A stretch of DNA of 64,000 nt from Ruminococcus sp. (GCA_024403935.1 JAKSQV010000001.1:1-64000); one strand, 5' to 3'. Counted from the first letter of the stretch, positions 42,501 through 50,593 are shown. The notes: generated from the letters alone by a model not told the origin. Made by a program: numbers and translations.

Positions 42501-45123
42501 TGAGACAACAACTACTACTGACTCAGACACAACAACTACAACTGACTCAGACATAACAACTACAAGTTCTGAATCAACAACTTCTACTACAATTACAGTT
42601 CCCGATGGTGCTGTAATCTGGCAGATCCAGAAGGTTGAGGCAGAAGCAGGTGAGACAGTTACAGTTCCTGTACTCGTTCTCGATCCTAACGGCTCCAAGC
42701 TCCCCGTAGGCGGTGCTCAGTTCGGTGTAACAGCCGAGTCTCCCATTGCTTATGATTCAGTATCCGGCAAGTCTGCTGCATACGGCTCTGATATAGTTGC
42801 AAACGCTTCTACATACGAGTTCGCATTCGCTGACGCTAAGGGTGCTGAGACAGTAGGCGCTGACGGTGCAGTTGTATTCAATCTTGTTTACACTGTTCCC
42901 GAGGGTACTGCTGCCGGCGAGTACGCTGTAGAGTGGACAAAGGACTTCTTCGGTGCAGCAAACGCTAACGGCGAAGATATATCCAAGTATATCGTATGCC
43001 TCGACGGTGCTATCATCGTTAAGGATAATTCTACAACCACAACTACAGAAACAACAACAACAACCGACACAACCGACACAACAACAACAGCTTCTACTAC
43101 TGCTTCATCCGCAGAAACAACAACAACTCTCACAGTTGCTGAGGGTTCAGTAATCTGGCAGGTTAAGAGCGTAACAGCTGCTCCCGGTGAAGAGGTTGAG
43201 GTTGAAATAATCGTTCTTGATCCTAACGCTACTAACCTTGAGGTTGGCGGTGCACAGTTCGTAGTTAACTGTGACGGTGCTGCTCTCACAGGCGGTACAG
43301 GTTCTGATGCTTATGGCGCAGAAATTACTCAGGGCGAGGGCGATGACGCTAACAGATTTGCATTTGCTCATGCCAAGGGCGAGGGCATTGCAGCTGAAAA
43401 CGGCGCAAAGGTTATCACACTCAAGTACAAGGTTCCTGAAGATGCTAAGGACGGCGACAAGTATGCAATAAACATTGCTGATCTCGTTGCTTCCGACACA
43501 AACGGCCTTGACATCACAAAGCACATCCTTGCTATCGGTGGTGAGATCAGTGTAGTTGACAAGACAACAACTACAACTACAACTACAACTGAAGCTACAA
43601 CTACAACAGCTGAGGATTCTACTACAACTACAACAGCAACAGCTTCTACAACAGCTCCTGTTTCTACAACAATTCCTGAGGGTGCTGTAATCTGGCAGAT
43701 CCAGAGAGTTGAGGCTAATCCCGGCGAAACAGTTACTGTTCCCGTTCTTGTTATCGATCCTAACGGAGCTAAGCTCCCTGTAGGCGGTGCACAGTTCGGC
43801 ATCACAGCAAAGACACCTATCGTTTATGATTCAGTTTCTGATACATCTGCAGCTTATGGCGCAAAGGTAGACAGCAATGCTTCTACATTTGAGTTCGCAT
43901 TTGCAAGTGCTGACGGTTCTGAGATAGTAGGCGAAAACGGTGCAACAGTTATCAACCTTACCTACACAGTTCCCGAGGGAACAGCTGCAGGCGAGTATGC
44001 TGTTGAGTGGAACAAGGAGTTCTTCAATGCTTCTAATTCCAACGGCGACGATATATCCAAGTATATCATCTGCCTCGACGGTGCTATCGTTGTTAAGGAT
44101 GTAGCATCAACTACTACAACTGACACAGATGCTCCTGACGATCCAAGCTCAACTACTACAGAGACTACTGCTTCTACAACAGAAAGCACGACTGCTTCCG
44201 ATGAGGGCACCACAACAGCTTCCGATGTAGTAAGCACAACAGCTTCCGATGAGGGCAGCACAACAACTTCCTCTGAAACAAGCACAACAGCTTCCGATGA
44301 GGGCAGTACAACAACTTCCTCTGAAACAAGCACAACAGCTTCCGATGAGGGCAGCACAACATCTTCTACAGCTTCCACAACAGCTACAGAGAGCGGAACA
44401 CAGACAACTGTTTCCGGCGAAGCAGCTGAAGGAAAGATCGTAGCTGAGGTTACAGCAGTTGACGGCTTCTACTTCAACCATGATGTAAGAACCTTCAATA
44501 AGGGTCACGTCGAGGGTATGAAGCTCACACTTGTAAAGGCTGACGGTACAGAAGAGGCTCTCACAGTTGATGAATCACTCATCAGCTTCAAGGAGCAGGT
44601 AAGCGGCAAGGATACACCTAATGACGCTTACAGAGAAGAGCAGACAAACTTCACTTACATCGTTGACGTTCTCTACGACGGCAAGCCGCTCGAGGATAAG
44701 GACGGAAAGCCGATCACATTCAAGGCTTACATCGGTGTAAAGGGCGACTCTAACCTTGATAACAAGGCAGACGCTAAGGATGCATCAAATGCTCTTGCAT
44801 TCTACGCTAAGGCATCTACAATGGCAGAGGGCGAAAGCACTGATAGTATCAGACTTAATCCTGATGCTAACGAGATAATCAATAACAATCCTGATCTTGA
44901 TCTCGACCAGTTCGGCGCATTCCTCGTAGACGTTGATATGGACGTATACGACGCAGACAACTGGAAGACAAAGAAGAGCGGCAGAGTTATTGATGCTAAG
45001 GATGCAAGCTGGATCCTCAAGTACTACTCAATGATGTCAACAGGCGAGACTGATCGTCAGAAGGCATGGAATGAGACAGTTCTCGGAAGAGAAGAAAAGA
45101 TAGCTGATTACCTTATAAAGTAA
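39523..45123 (+). CDS. scaB: ScaB anchoring scaffoldin, nine cohesins plus X-dockerin
   Basis: An 1,866-residue secreted scaffoldin. After a signal peptide (about 1-29) come three ScaA-like cohesins starting near 58, 231 and 398 (each 'FVVTPE..VNPGE' or similar, with 'GTWYCDTLDSG' and 'DRFHVVEDGYNGVEFDA'), then six cohesins of a second class starting near 565, 702, 844, 1029, 1208 and 1387 ('G-VTW-IP...AGETV', 'VGGAQF', 'NEFAFAEGKGAG'). A Ser/Thr linker (about 1527-1636) with 48-base DNA repeats leads to a C-terminal X-dockerin (about 1637-1866) that binds the ScaE cohesin. In known strains the first class binds enzyme/ScaC dockerins and the second binds ScaA. Nine cohesins matches the larger known ScaB proteins; the 3+6 split is notable. 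A terminator follows. Confidence 0.92.
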   Translation: MKKLLAAVTSFAMSASLMTSAFASSFNVSAAGRVSAVQPNVSMEEVSDVAVNKTAQADFVVTPEEVSVNPGETVKVKLLADAGSHKVGTFVIALNDSDLPQGITADVATADLRCKAVSGTYTFNKLNGKYYCDTLDGGEPMEIDSSKAVIAFTLTVPASATPGDYTYDLSEFHVVEDGYNGVEFDATVKPGVIHILGAGGTTAATTTGGNTPAGNTTTAGGRTPTGNEDKNFVVTPENVEVNPGEDVSISIFCKNPDNRKVGQFVVQLKDESLPIKGATATMSSTKCLAVSGTHNYENLNGTWYCDTLDSGEPQEINSEKAVARYKVSIPADATPGEYTWYLDRFHVVEDGYNGVEFDATIKPGTITVLGEGGTTTTSNDTPTTTKPNGTKPANVDEDFIVRPKDVEVNPGEKVNIGIYAENNSGRQVAQFVVRVDDENLPIEGATATMSSKRCTAVSGTHSYEEIDGTWYCDTLDSGDPQDINTENPVARFEISIPADAKAGEYEWQPDRFHVVENGYEAIEFDANIKPGKIVVLGADTTTTTTTTTTVTTTTTTATTAAPADGEVEWKIPTVNAKAGETVKVDVVVNGDSDLAVAGAQFKITPASPVEFASVADTTAAYKADVQNNAKTNEFAFAEAAGKSTAADDGAVVLSLSYKVPANASGTYALKWSDAFVSDANGNEITDKVTLTDGAIVVAAADGDITWQIPTVHAKAGKTAALNVTVSDPEAAALAVAGAQFAIEADTVEFSSVNAESAAYKSEIVNNKETNEFAFGEGKGAGVAAADGATVMTLTYNVPAGTKPGTYNVSWAGDIFISDTDGNDITAKVALVDGAIIVDDDSVAGDVTWTIPEKHAAPGETVEMDVLVSVNGENLAVGGAQFNIIAKTPIALSGAEGSDGYKADIEYNMDTNEFAFAEGKGAGVEAADGTSVLKLTYTVPEDAQPGEYPVEWSNAFISDTNGNDITANVTLVNGVIIIDDESTTSGSSTTTTGSETTTTTDSDTTTTTDSDITTTSSESTTSTTITVPDGAVIWQIQKVEAEAGETVTVPVLVLDPNGSKLPVGGAQFGVTAESPIAYDSVSGKSAAYGSDIVANASTYEFAFADAKGAETVGADGAVVFNLVYTVPEGTAAGEYAVEWTKDFFGAANANGEDISKYIVCLDGAIIVKDNSTTTTTETTTTTDTTDTTTTASTTASSAETTTTLTVAEGSVIWQVKSVTAAPGEEVEVEIIVLDPNATNLEVGGAQFVVNCDGAALTGGTGSDAYGAEITQGEGDDANRFAFAHAKGEGIAAENGAKVITLKYKVPEDAKDGDKYAINIADLVASDTNGLDITKHILAIGGEISVVDKTTTTTTTTTEATTTTAEDSTTTTTATASTTAPVSTTIPEGAVIWQIQRVEANPGETVTVPVLVIDPNGAKLPVGGAQFGITAKTPIVYDSVSDTSAAYGAKVDSNASTFEFAFASADGSEIVGENGATVINLTYTVPEGTAAGEYAVEWNKEFFNASNSNGDDISKYIICLDGAIVVKDVASTTTTDTDAPDDPSSTTTETTASTTESTTASDEGTTTASDVVSTTASDEGSTTTSSETSTTASDEGSTTTSSETSTTASDEGSTTSSTASTTATESGTQTTVSGEAAEGKIVAEVTAVDGFYFNHDVRTFNKGHVEGMKLTLVKADGTEEALTVDESLISFKEQVSGKDTPNDAYREEQTNFTYIVDVLYDGKPLEDKDGKPITFKAYIGVKGDSNLDNKADAKDASNALAFYAKASTMAEGESTDSIRLNPDANEIINNNPDLDLDQFGAFLVDVDMDVYDADNWKTKKSGRVIDAKDASWILKYYSMMSTGETDRQKAWNETVLGREEKIADYLIK
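44239..44361 (+). repeat. 48-base tandem repeat in the scaB linker
   Basis: Units start at 44239, 44287 and 44335 (two complete, one partial), nearly identical at DNA level, each coding a 16-residue Thr/Ser/Asp/Glu/Gly piece beginning TASDEGSTT. Near identity of the codons points to recent duplication and length instability. Confidence 0.8.
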
Positions 45124-45142
45124 GTCAGTAATCAAAAAAATT

Positions 45143-45173
45143 CAAGCCGGACCTAGTGTCCGGCTTGTTTTTT
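45143..45173 (+). terminator. Terminator after scaB
   Basis: Ten-base perfect stem (45143-45152 with 45158-45167), loop CTAGT, then six T (45168-45173). It separates scaC-scaA-scaB from cttA-scaE transcriptionally. Confidence 0.88.
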
Positions 45174-45187
45174 CCTGCAATTTCATA

Positions 45188-45216
45188 TTGACTTATGTTC
45201 TGCGTACAATTATAAT
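45188..45216 (+). promoter_or_regulatory. First promoter upstream of cttA
   Basis: TTGACT (45188-45193), 17-base spacer, TATAAT (45211-45216), 460 bases before the cttA start. It would give a very long leader or a separate RNA. Confidence 0.6.
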
Positions 45217-45526
45217 ATAGTATATCCACAAGAAACGCTGATTGACGGTTTACATGAACACTGTTCAGGGAGCGGCAGATTTACAAAAGTATGTTGTATC
45301 CGTGCATAACACTTATAGGTACAAAAAAACTGCAAAACTGCTAAACAATAAAACACCTTCGGGCGGACGTTTTTACATTAAACGTAAGTAATATTATAGC
45401 AAAATAATACAGAGAGGCAAATAAGTAAGAAAAAACCCCACTGTAAGTTTTACTCATTGTGAAATACGTACAAAAATGGGGATAATTAATCGTCAATAAT
45501 TTTTTGAGAAAAATACGTTGTTTTTC
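45217..45526 (+). other. Non-coding stretch between the two cttA promoters
   Basis: About 310 bases with no supported ORF. It has an imperfect hairpin with CCCCA near 45436 and TGGGG near 45476, an ACACCTTCGGGCGGACG segment near 45353, and AT-rich remainder. I considered known riboswitches and found no match. Confidence 0.4.
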
Positions 45527-45555
45527 TTGACTTATTCGATATTGTGTGATAAAAT
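45527..45555 (+). promoter_or_regulatory. Second, proximal promoter of cttA-scaE
   Basis: TTGACT (45527-45532), 17-base spacer, TAAAAT (45550-45555), giving a leader of about 115 bases. In that leader ATTTTCGG (about 45566) pairs with CCGAAAAT (about 45604), enclosing an AGGC/GCCT stem. Confidence 0.6.
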
Positions 45556-45676
45556 GTAGTTATGAATTTTCGGGTGAATTATAGGCTAATTGCCTGTAAA
45601 TGCCGAAAATACAATCTGAAAAGCAGATCAAAGCGCTGCAATTTCGGAAAAATATATGTTAGAGAGGTATGGAACA

Positions 45677-47959
45677 ATGAAGAACTCATTATTCAAGAGA
45701 GCTTTTGCTGTAGCCGCTGCTGCTCCGCTCGCTCTCACTCAGTGCCTTACTGTTGCAAATGCTGCAAACATTAGCAACGCTGACATTGCTGCTGTTGAGG
45801 ATGAGACAGTTGCAGCATCAGGCAAGGCAATCACACTTGACGGCGAGGGCGGTCTTACTTATATCACTCCCGACAAGGAAATTGACGGCAAGGATTACTA
45901 TATGTTTGGGGACACCGCACTTGCTGACATCGCAGAATTTACAGAAGACGAATACGAGATCACAAAGGATTCTACCTGGAACGAGACTCTCTTCGGTGCT
46001 ATCGCTTCACAGAGTGGTTCAACAGGTACATTTGAGATCGCTGACATCCTCGCTGAGGCTGCCGGTAAGGCTGGTAACTACAAGCAGATCGCTAATCAGC
46101 TTGCAGGCCACATCGGTGATGTAAACTACACTGTTGCTGACAACGGTGATGTAACATTCACATGCGATGTTACTGATGTTATCCCTGAGTTCACCGCAGG
46201 CGTTAAGAACACTCCCGGCGGTGCTATCAGAGACATCAACGCAAAGTATGGCGTTAACATTGACTGCGACAGCACATTCAAGGGCATAGTTGCTTCAGGT
46301 ACACTGACTGTTGTTGTTAAGGCTTCCGAGCTTGCAAACGGCACAACAGTTTCAGCTGAGGTTTCATTCAAGGCTGAAGACGGTAAGGAGTACAAGGGCG
46401 CACAGATCGTAGCTTACGGTCTTGCAAAGTTTGACGCTCTTGAGGCTGCTGCTGACAAGGCTATCGATGCAACATTCGATGCTTCTAAGATAGCTGAGAT
46501 CGCTGACTCAAAGGCTAAGGTTGCTGATTCACTTTCTTTCTACAGAAAGCAGGTTAACAGAGCAACTTCATTTGCAACAAAGGGTATGACCAAGACAACT
46601 GAACTCAAGGAGTTCGGTACCTTTGCAAACCTTCTTACAGCTGTAAAGAACAGCAGCTACGGTAAGAAGGCAGAGGGCAAGCTCAAGAAGGAGCTTCCTG
46701 CATGCGGTGCTGATATAGCTGCAAACGCTACATTCAACAAGTACTATGACAAGGCAATCTCAGAGCTTGCTGCAAAGGGCTTCGATGTTCAGATCACATC
46801 TTCTGACCTCGGCACATTTGCAGACGGTCTCTATGATGTTACAGCTCAGCTTCTCGGCGGCAGCGCAACATTCAGCGCTAAGTTCTCCGACGCTGAAGGC
46901 GAGGATGTAAAGGCTTACTTCCTCAGCGAGTATGGTCTTGATGTAACAGATTACTACAAGACAATCGACATCAAGGCTGATTACTCAAAGGCTCAGGCTG
47001 GTGAGGGTTCAGTTGACGTTCAGCTCAAGAGAGTTGTTATCGCTCAGACAACAACTACTACTTCAAGCACAACAACTTCTGAGACAACAACCACAACAAC
47101 ATCTGAGACAACAACTGAAACAACAACTGAGTCTACAACAACTGAGACAACAACAGCTTCTACAACTTCTGAGGAGCCTACAACAACAACCAAGGTTGTT
47201 CGTGAGTCTGTAGTTAACTATGTTGTAAATGCTAAGACAGGCTTCTACCTCAACATTGATGAGAAGTTCAACAAGGATCAGATCGATTCAATCTACGCAA
47301 GCATCGACGCGAGCGACGTTTCTTACAATGATGCAGACGAAGTAGTTGATGTTAAGGTTATCACAAAGGGTCAGGCTATCAACATCACAGACAGCGTTGA
47401 CTTCGGCGAGCAGACACCTGCTAACGTTTTCGTTGACGGTGAGTACAAGTTCGCACATGAGATTCTTCTTTATGCAACAGAAGATATCAAGAACGGCGAT
47501 CAGGTTATCGCAAAGGCTGGGGACAAGCTCGTTCAGGCTGACGGTGATGAAGTTACAGTAATCGCTTACGTTGGTGTTAAGGGCGACGGCGACCTCAACT
47601 TCATGGCAGACTCAAGAGACGCTTCACTCGTACTTACCTGGTATGCTAAGATGTCCACAGGTGTTGATCCTGAGACAGAGATCTTCTCCAACAGCGATCT
47701 TATCACAGAGTATGACGCTGACGGCAACAGAGTTCTCAAGGCTGAATTCGATCCTATGCTCGATCAGCTCGCAGCATTCCTCTGCGACACTGACAACGAG
47801 AATGCTGAGGACAACTGGTATGCTCTCAAGCCCGCAAGAAAGATCGATGCTAAGGACGCTTCCTTCATCCTCAAGATGTACTCATGGACATCTACAGGTG
47901 AAGAGCCCGACAGAACAACGTGGAATGAAGTTCTCGGTGAGAACTTCGCAAAGCACTAA
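45677..47959 (+). CDS. cttA: CttA cellulose-binding surface protein with X-dockerin
   Basis: A 760-residue secreted protein; the start at ATG 45677 follows AGAGAGG, and a frame-start 21 bases earlier lacks a site. Signal peptide (about 1-33, ending VANAAN), two long non-cohesin regions (about 40-290 and 300-455) corresponding to the cellulose-binding modules known in CttA, a Thr-rich linker (about 456-505), then an X-dockerin (about 510-760) clearly related to that of ScaB ('GVKGDGDLNFMADSRDASLVLTWYAKMSTG', 'RKIDAKDASFILKMYSWTSTGE'). CttA is held by ScaE and attaches cells to cellulose. The binding regions show no standard CBM motif that I can recognise; identification rests on position and the X-dockerin. 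Confidence 0.88.
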   Translation: MKNSLFKRAFAVAAAAPLALTQCLTVANAANISNADIAAVEDETVAASGKAITLDGEGGLTYITPDKEIDGKDYYMFGDTALADIAEFTEDEYEITKDSTWNETLFGAIASQSGSTGTFEIADILAEAAGKAGNYKQIANQLAGHIGDVNYTVADNGDVTFTCDVTDVIPEFTAGVKNTPGGAIRDINAKYGVNIDCDSTFKGIVASGTLTVVVKASELANGTTVSAEVSFKAEDGKEYKGAQIVAYGLAKFDALEAAADKAIDATFDASKIAEIADSKAKVADSLSFYRKQVNRATSFATKGMTKTTELKEFGTFANLLTAVKNSSYGKKAEGKLKKELPACGADIAANATFNKYYDKAISELAAKGFDVQITSSDLGTFADGLYDVTAQLLGGSATFSAKFSDAEGEDVKAYFLSEYGLDVTDYYKTIDIKADYSKAQAGEGSVDVQLKRVVIAQTTTTTSSTTTSETTTTTTSETTTETTTESTTTETTTASTTSEEPTTTTKVVRESVVNYVVNAKTGFYLNIDEKFNKDQIDSIYASIDASDVSYNDADEVVDVKVITKGQAINITDSVDFGEQTPANVFVDGEYKFAHEILLYATEDIKNGDQVIAKAGDKLVQADGDEVTVIAYVGVKGDGDLNFMADSRDASLVLTWYAKMSTGVDPETEIFSNSDLITEYDADGNRVLKAEFDPMLDQLAAFLCDTDNENAEDNWYALKPARKIDAKDASFILKMYSWTSTGEEPDRTTWNEVLGENFAKH

Positions 47960-47988
47960 GTTATCACACAAATCCACATGCAATGTTG

Positions 47989-48015
47989 AGACTGCCGTCT
48001 GTTCGGCGGCAGTCT
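47989..48015 (+). promoter_or_regulatory. Intercistronic hairpin between cttA and scaE
   Basis: Nine-base stem (47989-47997 with 48007-48015), nine-base loop, not followed by a T-run. It probably stabilises or processes the mRNA, or partly terminates it, so that cttA and scaE are made in unequal amounts. Confidence 0.55.
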
Positions 48016-48050
48016 GACATATATAAAATTATCTGAAAGGAATAATCAAA

Positions 48051-49088
48051 ATGAAGAACAATTCTTTTAAGAGAGCTTTCTCTGCTCTCGCTATCGCAGC
48101 AGTAGCTGCATCAGCATCTTCAATGGCTGCATTCGCAGACGAGACAAATGGTTTCACACAGGATCAGATTGACGCTTCAGCTGTAAAGCCTGTTGTATCT
48201 ATCTCAGTTGACGGTAATGACAAGGGCGTTGTTTACACAGCAGCAGAGGCTAAGAGCAAGACTGTTACAGTTGCTCTTAAGGTTGACGGCGCACAGCTCA
48301 AGTACGCTTCAACAGGTTTCCACATCTACTACAGCGATAAGCTCGCTATCACAGAGGATCCTGATTACGGTGTAATGAATGTAAATTCAGGCAAGGCTAT
48401 TGCAAGGCTCAGCAAATCCAATCCTAAGGATGATCCTACAGCTCCTGCTGGCATGAAGGGTGTATTCGTAGCAACAGCTGGCGATGAAAACCTTGGTATC
48501 AACGGTGAGATGTGGACTATCGAGTTCCAGCTTCCTTCTGATGTTAAGGAAGGCGATGTATATCCTATCGATATCATCTACAAGTCCAATAAAAACGCTG
48601 AAGACCTCTTCGTAAACACAGAAGTTAACCAGGCTGGTAACCTCATGCAGGCTTACACCTTCACAAGAGGTATCTACAACTCAACAGTAAACAATACATT
48701 CGCAGCTAACGCTGCTGACGTTGCTAAGTGCTCTGCACTTTCAAGCATCGACAAGAGCTACGATGGTTACATCGCTATCGCTGGTGCTGAGACAACAACA
48801 ACTACTACAACAACTACTACTACAACAACAACTACAACAACAACTACAACAACTACAACAACTGAGGCTACAACAACTACTACTGAGGCTTCAACAGAGG
48901 CTACTACATCAGCTTCAACAACTAAGGGCGGCGCAACAACTGCTAAGCCTTCTACATCCGGTAAGGCTGGCACAAGCACAACAAAGAATCCTAAGACTGG
49001 TGTATCCGGCACAGGCGCTGGCATCGCAGTTGCAGGTCTTGCAGTAGCAGTTGCTACAGCATTCGTTCTCAGAAAGAAGGAAGACTAA
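48051..49088 (+). CDS. scaE: ScaE cell-wall anchoring scaffoldin (single cohesin)
   Basis: A 345-residue protein: signal peptide (about 1-28), one divergent cohesin (about 42-240, 'GAQLKYASTGFHIYYSDKLAITEDPDYG', 'GEMWTIEFQLPSDVKEGDVYPIDI'), a long nearly pure Thr linker (about 248-275) continuing as Thr/Ala/Ser to about 300, and a sorting signal with NPKTG (313-317), a hydrophobic stretch and RKKED tail. ScaE is wall-linked by sortase and binds the X-dockerins of ScaB and CttA. Full length. GAAAGGAA precedes the ATG, and a terminator follows, closing the cluster. Confidence 0.92.
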   Translation: MKNNSFKRAFSALAIAAVAASASSMAAFADETNGFTQDQIDASAVKPVVSISVDGNDKGVVYTAAEAKSKTVTVALKVDGAQLKYASTGFHIYYSDKLAITEDPDYGVMNVNSGKAIARLSKSNPKDDPTAPAGMKGVFVATAGDENLGINGEMWTIEFQLPSDVKEGDVYPIDIIYKSNKNAEDLFVNTEVNQAGNLMQAYTFTRGIYNSTVNNTFAANAADVAKCSALSSIDKSYDGYIAIAGAETTTTTTTTTTTTTTTTTTTTTTTTEATTTTTEASTEATTSASTTKGGATTAKPSTSGKAGTSTTKNPKTGVSGTGAGIAVAGLAVAVATAFVLRKKED

Positions 49089-49120
49089 TTTAATTAGTCA
49101 CTGTTCTGAATGAATAATCA

Positions 49121-49150
49121 AAGGCTCTCCGTTATGGAGAGCCTTTTTTA
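49121..49150. terminator. Terminator after scaE
   Basis: Eleven-base stem AAAGGCTCTCC/GGAGAGCC, loop of five, followed by six T at 49145-49150, shared with the end of the convergent TtcA-like gene. Confidence 0.85.
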
Positions 49151-49873
49151 TTTCTCTGTGATCCCCCAGCCGTCAATGCCGCTTCGGACAAGAGCTCCGA
49201 AGATACGTTCTTTGATGCCGCGGTCGCTATGTCCGAGCTGCGAAAGTAGGTTTTTTGTCTTTTCACGGTTTGTATGTCCGTCAGCAGGACAGCCTGATCT
49301 CACGACCGGAAGTTCACACCGTCGGGCAGCACTGCGTATCTCCTTTTCCTCTGTAAGAACAAGAGGACGTATAACCGTGATATTTCTGTCATCAAGCGTT
49401 GTCACAGGCGAGAAGCAGCCGATACGTCCCTCGGTGAACAGATTCATAAGGAAAGTCTCAACAACGTCATCATAGTTGTGACCGAGCGCGATCTTGCTGC
49501 ATCCGAGCTCCTCAGCCGCATTGGTAAGAGCTCCGCGCCTCATACGCGAGCATAGACTGCATGGATTCGGCTCACGCCGCGCTTCGAACACTATCTCTCC
49601 AATTTGAGTCGGTACTATAACGTGTTCGGCTCCCAGTCCGCGGCAGAACTCGGTAACAGACGAGAAATCCGTCGGTTTACCGCCGAAAGTCGGATCTATT
49701 GTCAGAGCCGTGACTTCGTATTCTATACCAATGAAGCTGCGAAGCCGCACAAGAGCGGCGAGGTGTGCAAGGCTGCCTTTCCCGCCTGATACTCCGACAG
49801 CTATCCTGTCGCCGTCCTGTATCATATCGTATTGCTGTACCGCTTTACGAACGTGCCCGAGAATTTTCTGCAT
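49148..49873 (-). CDS. TtcA-family tRNA-thiolation-like PP-loop protein
   Basis: About 241 residues from ATG 49873 (MQKILGHVRK), which follows a GGAGAG site; the longer frame runs into an AT-rich promoter. PP-loop ATPase of the TtcA/TilS group, with 'NPCSLCSRMRRGAL' (two Cys for an iron-sulfur cluster), 'LGHNYDDVVETFLMNLF' and 'RPLVLTEEKEI'. TtcA thiolates cytidine 32 of tRNA. The PP-loop reads SGGKGS where the family has SGGKDS: one base (GGC for GAC) removes a usually conserved Asp. It may be weakly active, otherwise adapted, or a sequencing error. Confidence 0.82.
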   Translation of the reverse strand: MQKILGHVRKAVQQYDMIQDGDRIAVGVSGGKGSLAHLAALVRLRSFIGIEYEVTALTIDPTFGGKPTDFSSVTEFCRGLGAEHVIVPTQIGEIVFEARREPNPCSLCSRMRRGALTNAAEELGCSKIALGHNYDDVVETFLMNLFTEGRIGCFSPVTTLDDRNITVIRPLVLTEEKEIRSAARRCELPVVRSGCPADGHTNREKTKNLLSQLGHSDRGIKERIFGALVRSGIDGWGITEK

Positions 49874-49951
49874 GGTAATCTCTCCTGTGGGATGAATGTT
49901 TGTTTTCTTAGAATAATTATACCGCAAATTCAAGAAATTTGCAAATATATC

Positions 49952-49980
49952 TTGCAAAAACTGAGAAAATGATATATAAT
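49952..49980 (+). promoter_or_regulatory. Promoter of the 50036 gene
   Basis: TTGCAA (49952-49957), 17-base spacer, TATAAT (49975-49980), 56 bases before the start. Confidence 0.65.
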
Positions 49981-50035
49981 ATAAGTTAGGATTTTATGGC
50001 AGGTTAATCTTGCTTTTTTTGAAAGGAAACACAAT

Positions 50036-50545
50036 ATGACAACCCAGTATGGAACAATAGTCGCGGTCACTCCGCAGATGCGCAATCTGCTGATCACTCT
50101 CGGTGCGATCGCAGTTATCCTTGTTCTCGTCATTCTTCTTTTCGGCGGAAGAAGCCCGTTCATGCGTTTTATGAACTTCTTCCTTGAGGAGAACGGCGGA
50201 CAGCAGGGCGCAGGTTCGGGTGCTCCCATCCGTGAGAGAAGTGCATCGCGCAGACCTGTTGAGGAGCAGACACAGAAAAAGACCTCCGAGCCGATCGTTG
50301 AGATGGCTACACTTGTAAGAAAATCGGATGACAGACTGAGAGTTATCGAGAGCACGGGACAGCAGAAGCTCCTCGATGAGTACTATGAGCTTCAGTTTGT
50401 AACGAGAAAAGGGCAGAAGCTGAAGATCGAGTGCTCACGCGAGGCGTATGAAAAGATACCGTTCAACCAGCAGGGCTCTCTTACATACAAGAGAAATACC
50501 CTTGTGAAATTCAAGTATTACGAGGATACGGTATACAATAACTAA
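50036..50545 (+). CDS. Membrane-anchored protein, DUF2500-like
   Basis: A 169-residue protein with one membrane helix (about 17-37), a polar linker, and a C-terminal domain of about 75 residues ('EMATLVRKSDD', 'YYELQFVTRKGQKLKIECSREAYEKIPFNQQGSLTYKRNTLVKFKYY') that follows the pattern of DUF2500-type domains. Function unknown. GAAAGGAAA precedes the ATG. It lies 48 bases before ung and may share its transcript. Confidence 0.6.
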   Translation: MTTQYGTIVAVTPQMRNLLITLGAIAVILVLVILLFGGRSPFMRFMNFFLEENGGQQGAGSGAPIRERSASRRPVEEQTQKKTSEPIVEMATLVRKSDDRLRVIESTGQQKLLDEYYELQFVTRKGQKLKIECSREAYEKIPFNQQGSLTYKRNTLVKFKYYEDTVYNN

Positions 50546-50593
50546 AAATTTGGGGCGGCAGGAGCTGTCCCATATTTTGTATCGGAGGCAGAT

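Noticed and set aside
45300..45400. Cyclic-di-GMP riboswitch before cttA
   Set aside because: Words such as CTGCAAAACTGC looked suggestive, but the conserved aptamer core and its paired arms are not present.
45562..45774. Frame starting before cttA as a leader peptide
   Set aside because: No ribosome site, basic shadow-like composition, and most of it overlaps the cttA signal peptide in another phase.
48790..48875. Short-period repeat that could suggest a CRISPR or satellite
   Set aside because: It is a run of Thr codons inside the scaE reading frame; there are no spacers and no cas genes.
48767..49024. Minus-strand frame rich in Val opposite the scaE Thr linker
   Set aside because: It is the complement of the ACA/ACT repeat tract of scaE, with no ribosome site; the same applies to the Val- or Cys-rich antisense frames at 43962-44508, 42348-42698 and 39120-39422.
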